A stretch of DNA of 39,639 nucleotides. Source: Pseudomonadota bacterium. GTDB lineage: Bacteria; Pseudomonadota; Alphaproteobacteria; SMXQ01. This document shows, piece after piece, positions 17,592-24,592 of the stretch; position 1 is the first letter of the stretch, and every line of letters begins with the position of its first letter. The position numbers were made by a program, and so were the translations under genes. The stretch spans positions 1 to 39,639 of the forward strand of contig JADFJG010000019.1 in the NCBI GenBank assembly GCA_022566265.1, written 5' to 3'. The notes beneath the pieces were generated by a model. That model was not told the origin of the DNA, ran no database searches, and saw nothing but the letters and a program-made list of their open reading frames with translations.

Positions 17592-19664
17592 TTGTTCAAG
17601 CCCATCGGTACCATCCTCAGGCCCCGGTCCGTCGCCATCGTCGGCGCATCGGAACGCGCAAGGTGGCCCGGCATCATCTACCAGAACCTCCGCGAACGCG
17701 GCTATGGCGGCAAGGTTTACCCCGTCAACCCGCGTTACCGGGAGATTTGGGGGGTCAGGTGCCATCCCCGTCTCGACGCCATCGGCGAGCCGGTCGATCA
17801 CGCCGTCATCATCGTGCCGGCGGCGGGTGTCATCGAGGTCATCGAAGACGGCGTCAAGGCGGGCATCAAGTCGGCGACTGTCTACGCCGCCGGCATCGGC
17901 GACGGGGAGACCGCCGAAGCCCAGGACCGCGGCCGGCGCCTGGCGGAGATTTGCGCCCAGTCGGGCCTCGTCGTCGCCGGCCCCAACTGCATGGGCGCCA
18001 TGTCGTGGCGCGAGAAGCTGTTCCTCTATCCCAACAGGGAGGTCGCCGATCTGGCGCCGGGCCCGGTCGGCGTCGTCTTCCAATCCGGCGGCACGCTGCA
18101 ATACTGGGTGCAGTCGTCGGGCGCGCGGGGGATCCGCTTCTCCTACGCCATCTCCAGCGGCAACGAGCTCAACGTCGATCTCGCCGATTACCTGAACTTC
18201 CTGATCGACGATACAGACACCAGGGTCATCGCGCTGTTCATCGAAGGCATCCGCCGGGGAGACGCCTTCAAGGCCGCCGCCGCGCGGGCGCTCGGGGCCG
18301 GCAAGCCGATCCTCGCCGTCAAGAGTGGGCGGAGCCAACCCTCGGCGGCCTCGTCCCTCTCCCACACCGGCGCCATCGCCGGCGACTGGGCCGCCTTCGG
18401 GGCGATGTGCGAACGCTACGCCATCGTCCAGTGCCCGACGCTCGACGATCTGACCGAGAGCGCCCTCGCCTTCACCCAGGGGCGCTGGGCGAAAGGGCCC
18501 GGCATCGGCTTCGTCACCACGTCCGGCGGCAGCGTCAATCTGCTTTACGACTACGCCGAGGACACCGGCACGGTGTTCCCCGAATTCGCGCCCGAGACGG
18601 TGGCGCGCATCCGGCCCAAGATCGCCCCCCATATCGCCATCCGCAACCCGCTCGATTGCGGCATCCCCAGCGGCATCGAGACCCAGGCGATGTTCTGCCG
18701 CGCGGTGCTGGACGACCCCAAAATCGACATGATCGCCTTCGCATCGAAGGCCGGGCGCGTCGGCGCGGATGAAGCGGCGCCGCTAAAGGCGCTGGCGGCT
18801 GGGACGGAAAAGCCGGTGATCGCCTTCGAACGGATGCGCTACCCGCTCCCCGCCGGGGCCATCGAGTACCAGGACGATCTCGGCATTCCCCATCTCCAGG
18901 GCCTGCCGGAGACCCTAAGGGCGTTGACGGCGCTGGCCTTCTATGGGGCGCGGGCCGGCAAGACACCGCCAACGCCGCCGGAGCCCACGGGCGATGCCGC
19001 CAACCTCGAAAGCCCGGCGTTCGAGGCACTCCTCAATGCCAAGGGGGTCACCCTGCCCAAATGCGCGCTGGTCCCATCGGCAACGGAAGCCGCCGGGGCG
19101 GCGGCCGGCATCGGCTTCCCGGTGGCGCTCAAGGTCGTCTCGCCGGCATTCGCGCACAAGACCGAGGTCGGCGGCGTATTGCTCGGCCTTGGGACGGCGG
19201 AAGCGGTGGCCGAGGGCGCGGCGGTGCTGGAGGCCCGGGTCCGCGCGGTGGACGCCGAGGCGGCGATCGAAGGCTACCTCGTCCAGGAGATGGTATCGGG
19301 GGTCGAGATGATCGTCGGCTGCCGCGACGACGCGATCTATGGGCCGGTGGTGCTGCTCGGCGCCGGCGGCGTCCATGTCGAGCTCATCGATGATGTGTGC
19401 CTGCGTCTGTTGCCGGTCGATGCGAGCGACGTCAGTTTGATGATCGGCGAGTTGAAGGCGGCGGAGCTGCTTGCGGGTTTCCGCGGCGCGGCGCCGGCGG
19501 ACACCGAGGCGCTTATCCGGGCGGTGGTGGGACTGGGCGAGATCTTTCTCGATCACCGCCATCTCCTCGCCGATCTCGAGGTCAACCCGCTGATCGTCGG
19601 CGCCAAGGGCGGCGGTGTCGCGGCGGTGGACGTCCGCCCGGTCCGGCGCGCGCCAGAGGTTTAA
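17592..19664 (+). CDS. ADP-forming-type acyl-CoA synthetase (acetate-CoA ligase family)
   Basis: A 690-residue single-chain NDP-forming acyl-CoA synthetase that interconverts an acyl-CoA and its acid with ATP. Domain order: CoA-binding Rossmann domain (FRPRSVAIVGASE-like start, here LRPRSVAIVGASE), a succinyl-CoA-ligase-like domain with the phosphorylated His258 in SLSHTGAIAG, then a C-terminal ATP-grasp domain (FPVALKVVSP, HKTEVGGV, EMVSGVEMIVG, LADLEVNPL). TTG 17592 is the best start: AGGGA lies just upstream, no ATG is in frame near it, and family proteins start about here. An acyl-CoA dehydrogenase follows 12 bp later, so the pair probably handles one acyl-CoA pathway. The acyl substrate cannot be read from the sequence. 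Confidence 0.93.
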   Translation: MFKPIGTILRPRSVAIVGASERARWPGIIYQNLRERGYGGKVYPVNPRYREIWGVRCHPRLDAIGEPVDHAVIIVPAAGVIEVIEDGVKAGIKSATVYAAGIGDGETAEAQDRGRRLAEICAQSGLVVAGPNCMGAMSWREKLFLYPNREVADLAPGPVGVVFQSGGTLQYWVQSSGARGIRFSYAISSGNELNVDLADYLNFLIDDTDTRVIALFIEGIRRGDAFKAAAARALGAGKPILAVKSGRSQPSAASSLSHTGAIAGDWAAFGAMCERYAIVQCPTLDDLTESALAFTQGRWAKGPGIGFVTTSGGSVNLLYDYAEDTGTVFPEFAPETVARIRPKIAPHIAIRNPLDCGIPSGIETQAMFCRAVLDDPKIDMIAFASKAGRVGADEAAPLKALAAGTEKPVIAFERMRYPLPAGAIEYQDDLGIPHLQGLPETLRALTALAFYGARAGKTPPTPPEPTGDAANLESPAFEALLNAKGVTLPKCALVPSATEAAGAAAGIGFPVALKVVSPAFAHKTEVGGVLLGLGTAEAVAEGAAVLEARVRAVDAEAAIEGYLVQEMVSGVEMIVGCRDDAIYGPVVLLGAGGVHVELIDDVCLRLLPVDASDVSLMIGELKAAELLAGFRGAAPADTEALIRAVVGLGEIFLDHRHLLADLEVNPLIVGAKGGGVAAVDVRPVRRAPEV

Positions 19665-19676
19665 GAGGAGGGAGCG

Positions 19677-20831
19677 ATGGATTTCGAACTGCCGGAGGAG
19701 TTGATCCTGCTCAGGGAGACGCTTCGCCGTTACGTCGATACCAAGATGATCCCGATCGAGATGGAGACCTGCGACGGGCCGGATCTCAAAGCCGAATACG
19801 CCAGGCGGTTCGAGGACGACGCCAAGGAACTGGGGCTGTGGCTGATGGAGGTGCCGGACGAGTTCGGCGGCCAGGGCATGGGGGTGCTGGCGAGTGTCGT
19901 GGTGACCGAGGAGATCAGCCGCTCCATCGCCCTGCCGTCGCGCGGCTTCCATTTCACCGGGCCGAACGTGCGCTCCATCCTCTACGCGCTGACCGACGGG
20001 ATGAAGGAACGCTACCTCTATCCAGTGTTGCGGGGCGAGAAACGCGCCTGCTTCGCCCAGACCGAGCCCGACGCCGGCTCCGACCCCGGCTCGATGCGGA
20101 CGACGGCGGTGCTGGACGGTAATGAATACGTGATCAACGGCGTCAAGCGCTTCATCACCCACGCCGATAAGTGCGATTTCATCCAGCTCATGGCGGCGAC
20201 CGACCGCGACAAGGGGTCGCACGGCGGCATCTCCTGCTTCATCGTCGATTTCGATACCCCGGGGGTGAGTTTAGGCACCCAGTACGAGACCATGATGGGT
20301 GACAGGCCGTGGGAGATCGTCTTCGACGAGGTGCGCGTGCCGGCGGAAAACCTGGTGGGCGCGGAGGGCGAGGGCTTCAAGCTCGGCCAGCGTTGGCTCG
20401 GCTCCGGCCGCCTGCGCCACGGCGCCCGCGCGCTCGGCGTCGCCGAGCGTTGCGTCGAGATGATGACGCGCTACGCCAAGCAGCGCGTCACCTTCGGCAA
20501 GCCCCTGGCCGAGCGCCAGGCGGTGCAGTGGATGATCGCGGACTCGTTCCTCGAGCTGCACGGCGCGCGGCTGATGGTCTACCATGCCGCCGCCAAGGCC
20601 GACGCCGGCGAGGATTTCCGCAACGAGGCCTACATGTGCAAATACACCGCCGACGAGATGGCGTTTCGCGTCGCCGACCGCTGCATGCAGATCCACGGCG
20701 GCATCGGCCTGACCACCGATCTGCCGATCGAGCGCATGTGGCGCCAGCAGCGCAGTTACCGGATCACCGAAGGCCCGAGCGAGGTGATGAAGATGGTCAT
20801 CGCCCGCCACGTGCTGAATAGGTACGGCTAG
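19677..20831 (+). CDS. Acyl-CoA dehydrogenase
   Basis: A 384-residue FAD-dependent dehydrogenase introducing an alpha-beta double bond in an acyl-CoA. It has the usual three parts: helical N-terminus, central beta domain with CFAQTEPDAGSDPGSMRTTA, and helical C-terminus with RVTFGKPLAERQAVQWMIAD, QIHGGIGLT and the catalytic Glu365 in RITEGPSEV. GAGGAGGGAGCG before ATG 19677 is a strong ribosome-binding site. It is co-directional with the acyl-CoA synthetase gene 12 bp upstream and probably in one operon. A hairpin repeat follows the stop. Chain-length specificity is not predictable here. Confidence 0.96.
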   Translation: MDFELPEELILLRETLRRYVDTKMIPIEMETCDGPDLKAEYARRFEDDAKELGLWLMEVPDEFGGQGMGVLASVVVTEEISRSIALPSRGFHFTGPNVRSILYALTDGMKERYLYPVLRGEKRACFAQTEPDAGSDPGSMRTTAVLDGNEYVINGVKRFITHADKCDFIQLMAATDRDKGSHGGISCFIVDFDTPGVSLGTQYETMMGDRPWEIVFDEVRVPAENLVGAEGEGFKLGQRWLGSGRLRHGARALGVAERCVEMMTRYAKQRVTFGKPLAERQAVQWMIADSFLELHGARLMVYHAAAKADAGEDFRNEAYMCKYTADEMAFRVADRCMQIHGGIGLTTDLPIERMWRQQRSYRITEGPSEVMKMVIARHVLNRYG

Positions 20832-20840
20832 AACGATCCA

Positions 20841-20874
20841 GGGCGCCCCCCCTACCTATGGGGCCGGCGCCGGG
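20841..20874. repeat. Hairpin-forming GC repeat, copy A
   Basis: A 34-bp sequence (GGGCGCCCCCCC, TACCTAT, GGGGCCGGCGCCGG) that recurs at 22968-23001 in the same orientation, with one C fewer there. GGCGCC ends pair with each other and CCCC pairs with GGGG, forming a strong stem around CTACCTAT. It follows the acyl-CoA dehydrogenase stop and may act as a terminator or be a REP-like element. Confidence 0.8.
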
Positions 20875-21000
20875 GCGGCAGAGCGAAGGGCGGCCCAGGG
20901 ACGATATTCCGTCCTGCGGCCCAAAAGCGCAGTACAGCCAAATAACGATGGCAGACCTTCCGCCCTTGAAATAGGCTCGCGGCGAGAGAAGGAAAAGACT

Positions 21001-21324
21001 GTGCGACGATTTCTCAAATATCTACTCGCGGGCGGACTGCTCGTCACCCTGGACGGCATCCCCATCGGAGAGTTTCGCCCAAGCTGCGACGTTCGCGACC
21101 TGCAATGTAAGGCGATCCCCTCGGGCCAGATCGCGGGGGCCATCGGCATGGATCGCGACTGCGGGCGCGTCAACGCCGTCGGGTTGGCGGAATGCCTCGA
21201 CCTGGAGGTGATCCCGCACCCGGAGGGAGATCGTCTAATATTGCGCACGCGGAAAGGGGGCTGGCGGACGCCGGAATGGGAGTGCTACCTGCGTCCGCAA
21301 GGCCCGCGTTGCAAAAAGGATTGA
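21001..21324 (+). CDS. Hypothetical exported or membrane-anchored small protein
   Basis: A 107-residue protein not recognised as any family. GTG 21001 is preceded by AGAAGGA at a good distance. The N-terminus (RRFLKYLLAGGLLVTL) looks like a signal peptide or anchor. The rest contains six cysteines (CDVRDLQC, DRDC, AECL, WECYL, PRCKKD), suggesting disulfides and a periplasmic place. A second small membrane-type frame follows after 8 bases. Base composition resembles the surrounding accessory patch more than core genes. Confidence 0.6.
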   Translation: MRRFLKYLLAGGLLVTLDGIPIGEFRPSCDVRDLQCKAIPSGQIAGAIGMDRDCGRVNAVGLAECLDLEVIPHPEGDRLILRTRKGGWRTPEWECYLRPQGPRCKKD

Positions 21325-21332
21325 TCGCTCGC

Positions 21333-21566
21333 ATGGGGACCATAAAAACCCTCGTTCTGGGCTTCTGCGTTTACTTCTGCCCACCGCTGTTCCTGGTCCT
21401 TGCAAGGCGGTGGTTTCCCGGCGAATTCAGAGGCCAGTCAAAGGGACATCGCCCCTATAGCCAGCTCAATGGTCAGGGGTTGCCACCTTTAGGACGTTGG
21501 CGGTGCAAGATATCAATTCCCAGCAATTCGTACGTGCGGATGTCCCCTCCCGACCTCCGCACCTGA
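21333..21566 (+). CDS. Doubtful small membrane protein ORF
   Basis: ATG 21333 opens a 77-residue frame with one hydrophobic segment (TLVLGFCVYFCPPLFLVLA), a basic RRW border and an unremarkable polar tail. AAAAGGA about 12 bases upstream could serve as ribosome-binding site. Its last third overlaps the 3' end of the convergent RcsF-like gene, so at most the first part of the frame may reflect a real gene, possibly truncated. Confidence 0.3.
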   Translation: MGTIKTLVLGFCVYFCPPLFLVLARRWFPGEFRGQSKGHRPYSQLNGQGLPPLGRWRCKISIPSNSYVRMSPPDLRT

Positions 21567-21855
21567 TGTCCGAAATACCGTTCCCCCCCATTTCCCGAGC
21601 AAAATACTTCAACTGCTGAATTGCCGCCACTCGTGTTGCCGGAGGATCCCACGTCTTATTTTGACAAGAATGACCTTCGGCAATATCAAGTATTTTATAG
21701 TTCGCTCTTGAGAGCAATTGCGTGTCAAAAACTTCAACGCTGTTGATTTCATGCCTCTGAGCAGCACTAAGCTCGTGCAGGTTGACCGTAGGCACATACG
21801 ACCCACAACCAGCAAAAACGATCACACACCCAAAAAATAGGAAATTTCTAGACAC
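21466..21855 (-). CDS. RcsF-like outer-membrane lipoprotein
   Basis: A roughly 129-residue lipoprotein. GTG 21855 is preferred over TTG 21867 because GGGGAG lies 5 bases before it. A short hydrophobic signal ends in a lipobox-like FAGC. The folded part has LSRANYKILDIAEGHSCQ, then RVAAIQQLKYFAREMGGNGI, and four cysteines spaced HSC, IRC, TNC, ISC, ending TANVLKV. This is the arrangement of RcsF, whose two disulfides stabilise the sensor domain that reports envelope stress to the Rcs phosphorelay. No other Rcs genes are in view, so a sensor role is inference. The gene is AT-rich against its neighbourhood. Confidence 0.6.
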   Translation of the reverse strand: MSRNFLFFGCVIVFAGCGSYVPTVNLHELSAAQRHEINSVEVFDTQLLSRANYKILDIAEGHSCQNKTWDPPATRVAAIQQLKYFAREMGGNGISDIRCGGREGTSARTNCWELISCTANVLKVATPDH

Positions 21856-21950
21856 AGCACTCCCCAAATTTAACCTAATGAGCGCCTATAAATTAGCGCT
21901 GTCAACATAGACGGAGCCCTACAGGAGGCGGGGGCAAGGCTCGGCGCGGG

Positions 21951-22022
21951 CTACTTCTTACTGTGCTTCTCTAACCATTCACGCGCCAGTTTCTGGGCCT
22001 TCGATATGTCGGCGGGGGTGGT
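21951..22022 (-). pseudogene. Out-of-frame C-terminal tail of the preceding gene
   Basis: Twenty-three codons and a TAG in the alternative frame encode TTPADISKAQKLAREW and a basic end. The pattern is like the last helix of many Sel1/TPR-type proteins (TPAQIAEAQRLAREW). It aligns with the similar remnant at 22662-22754 on the other strand. It is most simply the true end of the 21979-22521 gene after a 1-bp frameshift. Confidence 0.6.
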
Positions 22023-22521
22023 CCTTCTCTGCGAGTGGCGCAAGGTCAGATGGCAGAAACTTTGCCTCAATCCGGACCTCGTCTGACACCGGCGAGTTCG
22101 TCATTGCTTCTATCTCGGGGAATGAACGCTCTACGTAGGGAAAGCCCCTTTGGAGTTCGCCCCACATCTCTCTGCCCAGCGCTCTCAGTTCTGGCAAAGC
22201 TAAGGATCGCAACGTGTGCAACCACACCATCGCTCCAGAGGCGTCTGTGGGCTGGCCGTTCTTCTGGAAGGTCCTGATTAAGCTGGAGAGAAACAGGGGT
22301 GTATTTGCCGACCCGTCTCCGGGTGTGGGTATTCGCAAGTATTCATCATGCAGCCGACCCCTTTTCCTCAGATTGACCCTGATCATCGTTGCAACGACCA
22401 CGAGCATGCCTATTTCTTCATCGGACGCACCCCGAAGCGATTTCAGGAAGCGCTCTAGGTCCTCCGTTGCTGCCTTAACAGAAGCGATCTGAATTTTTCG
22501 TTTCAGCCAGTTGCCCATCAC
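21979..22521 (-). CDS. Hypothetical protein, probably frameshifted near its 3' end
   Basis: A 180-residue protein I do not recognise. It starts at GTG 22521 or the adjacent ATG 22518, with AAGGAA upstream. It is helical, with KAATEDLERFLKSLRGASDEEIGMLV in part (KAATEDLERFLKSL) and MIRVNLRKRGRL. The frame ends in an unnatural tail after LPSDLAPLAEK. One base earlier in frame, the sequence continues as TTPADISKAQKLAREW with a Lys-rich end and stops at 21951-21953. Removing one G at 22023-22024 joins the two parts smoothly. The gene is therefore either inactivated, subject to frameshifting, or hit by an assembly error. The region is AT-rich, like the RcsF-like gene downstream. Confidence 0.6.
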   Translation of the reverse strand: MMGNWLKRKIQIASVKAATEDLERFLKSLRGASDEEIGMLVVVATMIRVNLRKRGRLHDEYLRIPTPGDGSANTPLFLSSLIRTFQKNGQPTDASGAMVWLHTLRSLALPELRALGREMWGELQRGFPYVERSFPEIEAMTNSPVSDEVRIEAKFLPSDLAPLAEKDHPRRHIEGPETGA

Positions 22522-22661
22522 GGAAAGTTCCTTGAACCGACTTTAAGCACGAAGGCCATCCGCTGTTCACTCTGGTACCTAAGGTACCCGATTTTGGCAT
22601 AATCCAGAAGTGGGATTACTGGGTGTGTCGGTTTGATTTCCAACCGGCACGACACCCAGAT

Positions 22662-22754
22662 GCCCCAAGCGATTTACTCGGAGCGATACCGGCGCAGATC
22701 GCCGAGGCGCAGCGGCTGGCACGGGCGTGGAAGGTGAAAAAGAAAGAAAAATGA
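22662..22754 (+). pseudogene. Remnant of a Sel1/TPR-type protein C-terminus
   Basis: In one frame the sequence reads APSDLLGA then IPAQIAEAQRLARAW and ends with a lysine-rich tail at TGA 22752. The IPAQIAEAQRLARAW pattern is characteristic of the last helix of Sel1-repeat proteins. The frame continues upstream without a start codon or recognisable repeats, so only the tail survives. A terminator follows at the distance expected for a real gene end, which supports this being the 3' end of a former gene. Confidence 0.6.
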
Positions 22755-22779
22755 TTTCGGATTGGCGGGTGTAAATCCA

Positions 22780-22808
22780 ACCGGCCCCTTTTCGGTGGGG
22801 CTTTTTCT
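22780..22808 (+). terminator. Intrinsic terminator
   Basis: GCCCC (22784-22788) pairs with GGGGC (22797-22801) around TTTTCGGT and is followed directly by TTTTTCTTC. It lies 26 bases after the Sel1-type remnant stop and probably once ended that gene's transcript. Confidence 0.7.
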
Positions 22809-22967
22809 TCGTCTCCCGGGCCTCCCGGCCGCGCCCGGCGCATCGTCAAGCGCGCCTCGTATCATCAGGCCGGGCCATCGACAGGCCGGGCGGCGTTCCC
22901 TACAATCCTCGGCGCCTTGCCGAGGAGGGGTCGCCGGCGGTGAACGGCCCCGCAAGGACGTGTCGCG

Positions 22968-23001
22968 GGGGCGCCCCCCTACCTATGGGGCCGGCGCCGG
23001 G
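22968..23001. repeat. Hairpin-forming GC repeat, copy B
   Basis: Second copy of the sequence at 20841-20874, with one base fewer in the C-run. Here it sits just before the ribosome-binding site of an SDR gene, so the hairpin would be in its 5' leader, whereas copy A follows a stop codon. Confidence 0.8.
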
Positions 23002-23014
23002 AGAAGGGGGAAGC

Positions 23015-23791
23015 ATGAAACTTCAAGGGGCGGTCGCCATCGTCACCGGGTCGAGCTCGGTGACCGGTATCGGGGCGGAAACGGCGAAGGGGCTGGCGGC
23101 GCGCGGCGCAAAGGTGGTGGTCAATTACGCCACCAACGAGGCCGGCGCCAAGGAAACGGCCGAGGCCTGCGCCGCCGCCGGCGGCGAAGCCATCACCGTC
23201 AAGGCCGACGTAGCTTGCGACGGGGACTGCCGGCGGCTGGTGAGCGCCGCGATCGATCGTTGGGGCCGGCTCGACGCCCTGGTGAACAACGCCGCCATCA
23301 CCCGGCCGATTGTCCAGAAGGACCTCGAGGCGCTCGACGGGGCCGAGTTCGAGCGCATCTTCTCGGTGAATTTGATCGGCAACTACCAGATGACGCGCGC
23401 CGCCGCCCCGCACCTTAAACGCACGGGCGACGGGGCGGTGGTGAATATCTCCTCGGTCGGCGCCTGGCGCGCGGCCGGCAGTTCGATGGCGTACTGCGCC
23501 TCGAAGGGCGCGCTCAACACCCTCACCATCTCCTTCGCCCGGGTGCTGGCGCCCGAGGTCAGGGTCAACACGATCTGTCCCGGCGGACTGCTCGGCAACT
23601 GGACGCGGAACATCCTCAGCGAGGAGCAATACGCCGAGCGCGTGCGCCAGGCCGAGACCGAATTCCCGCTGCGCCGCCCGGTCATGCCGGCCGACGTCGC
23701 CGAGGCGGCAATTTGGCTGATCGCCGGCGCCGGCGCCAGGGTAATGACCGGCGAGATCATCCGCATGGACGCCGGCAAGCATCTCGCGTGA
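23015..23791 (+). CDS. SDR family oxidoreductase
   Basis: A 258-residue short-chain dehydrogenase. ATG 23015 is chosen because GAGAAGGGGG precedes it and the protein then begins MKLQGAVAIVTG as usual. The nucleotide-binding loop is a stretched form, TGSSSVTGIG, with two extra residues compared with the usual TGxxxGIG. NNAAI, ISSVGAWRAAG and the catalytic YCASK are present. The C-terminus (MTGEIIRMDAGKHLA) fits the 3-oxoacyl-ACP reductase-like branch. The substrate is unknown. A GC hairpin repeat lies in its leader. Confidence 0.95.
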   Translation: MKLQGAVAIVTGSSSVTGIGAETAKGLAARGAKVVVNYATNEAGAKETAEACAAAGGEAITVKADVACDGDCRRLVSAAIDRWGRLDALVNNAAITRPIVQKDLEALDGAEFERIFSVNLIGNYQMTRAAAPHLKRTGDGAVVNISSVGAWRAAGSSMAYCASKGALNTLTISFARVLAPEVRVNTICPGGLLGNWTRNILSEEQYAERVRQAETEFPLRRPVMPADVAEAAIWLIAGAGARVMTGEIIRMDAGKHLA

Positions 23792-23853
23792 CGGCGGCCG
23801 TAGCGGTCGCGCCCGTATCCCCGCGGCCCGGCGGGGCGCATCGTCGTGGGCCA

Positions 23854-23901
23854 AAGAACACATTATGTTCTTGCAAAACCCAAAGGACATGCTATGTTCT
23901 T
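23854..23901. promoter_or_regulatory. Two palindromic operator-like sites upstream of the MerR-like gene
   Basis: Site 1, 23854-23872, is a perfect palindrome AAGAACACATTATGTTCTT (7-bp arms, 5-bp centre). Site 2, 23883-23901, is AAGGACATGCTATGTTCTT with one arm mismatch. Their centres are 29 bp apart. Such paired 19-bp palindromes before a regulator gene typically serve autoregulation. Confidence 0.75.
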
Positions 23902-23905
23902 TGGC
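23871..23905 (+). promoter_or_regulatory. Candidate promoter giving a leaderless transcript
   Basis: A possible -35 TTGCAA (23871-23876) and -10 TATGTT (23893-23898) are separated by 16 bp and overlap the operator sites. Transcription would start close to GTG 23906, which has no Shine-Dalgarno. This points to leaderless translation of the regulator, though no transcript data are available. Confidence 0.4.
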
Positions 23906-24592
23906 GTGACAGACATTACGCTTTCCCAACTGGCGAAGTGCACGGGCTTAAGGCCCCGCACCCTTCAATTCTGGACCCTCAACGGCGTCATCCAGTGCGA
24001 CCCCGAGACCGAGCACGGCGGCCCCGGAGTGCCCCGGCGGTACTCCGAGGATGAGGTGGCAGTCGCGCTTGTTCTGAGCGAGATCATCCGTATGCCGCTA
24101 CAGGTAGGGGCGTTGCGCGAAATTGCCGAGCGCTTCCGAGAAATTATGCACTTCGGCCCTGAGAACGGGATTACTGATCCTGTGCATTGGGAGACTTCAC
24201 ACGACGAAGAAAAGCTCTGGGATGAAGCGTGGGAACTCGCAAAGTCGCAGGACTGGAAGGTCAAAAACCAAGGTATTCAATTGAAAAAGAAGCACCATGC
24301 ACTACGGGATTGGGCCAAATTGCAACTTGCAATCCGCGGCATTCGGTCTCTTGTCATCCCGGATTACGGGCGGCAGCCAGTCGAAGAGCAAATACTTGAA
24401 CTTGCCGTTGATGACATCGGGAGATGGCGGTTGTCGATTGAACACGCTGGTCATTACAGCGAAGAGGTGACCGACAAACAAGCGCCGCCTGTTTGGTCGC
24501 TGCGCCTATTGTTGAATTTGACGCGCATTTTCACGCGAATGCCCAGCCGCTCCCAGGAAGATGGCCGTGAAAACGGGGGTCGCCCAAAATGA
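23906..24592 (+). CDS. MerR-like HTH transcriptional regulator
   Basis: A protein of about 228 residues. The N-terminal part has the MerR-type winged HTH: TLSQLAKCTGLRPRTLQFW at 5-23, then a wing region with GVPRRYSEDEVAVALVLSEI. Family members bind palindromic DNA as dimers. The rest (EKLWDEAWELAKSQDW and on) is not recognised and lacks metal-binding cysteine motifs, so the signal is unknown. GTG 23906 is preferred because the operator sites and a -10-like box lie just upstream. ATG 23894 and an upstream ATG at 23846 are alternatives, but these place the operators inside the coding region. It overlaps the exonuclease gene by ATGA. Base composition is lower in GC than the flanking genes. Confidence 0.75.
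   Translation: MTDITLSQLAKCTGLRPRTLQFWTLNGVIQCDPETEHGGPGVPRRYSEDEVAVALVLSEIIRMPLQVGALREIAERFREIMHFGPENGITDPVHWETSHDEEKLWDEAWELAKSQDWKVKNQGIQLKKKHHALRDWAKLQLAIRGIRSLVIPDYGRQPVEEQILELAVDDIGRWRLSIEHAGHYSEEVTDKQAPPVWSLRLLLNLTRIFTRMPSRSQEDGRENGGRPK

Larger units (their letters stand above)
22522..23014. other. Long intergenic region with gene remnant, terminator and repeat
   Basis: The 493 bases hold a Sel1-type C-terminal remnant (22662-22754), an intrinsic terminator (22780-22808) and copy B of a GC hairpin repeat (22968-23001). Near 22575 two GGTACC sites in a row form a short palindrome. No intact gene was recognised. Confidence 0.7.

Noticed and set aside
17157-18632. A 491-codon open frame on the minus strand
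   Set aside because: It is antisense to the acyl-CoA synthetase and the CPBP protease. Composition is that of a mirror frame.
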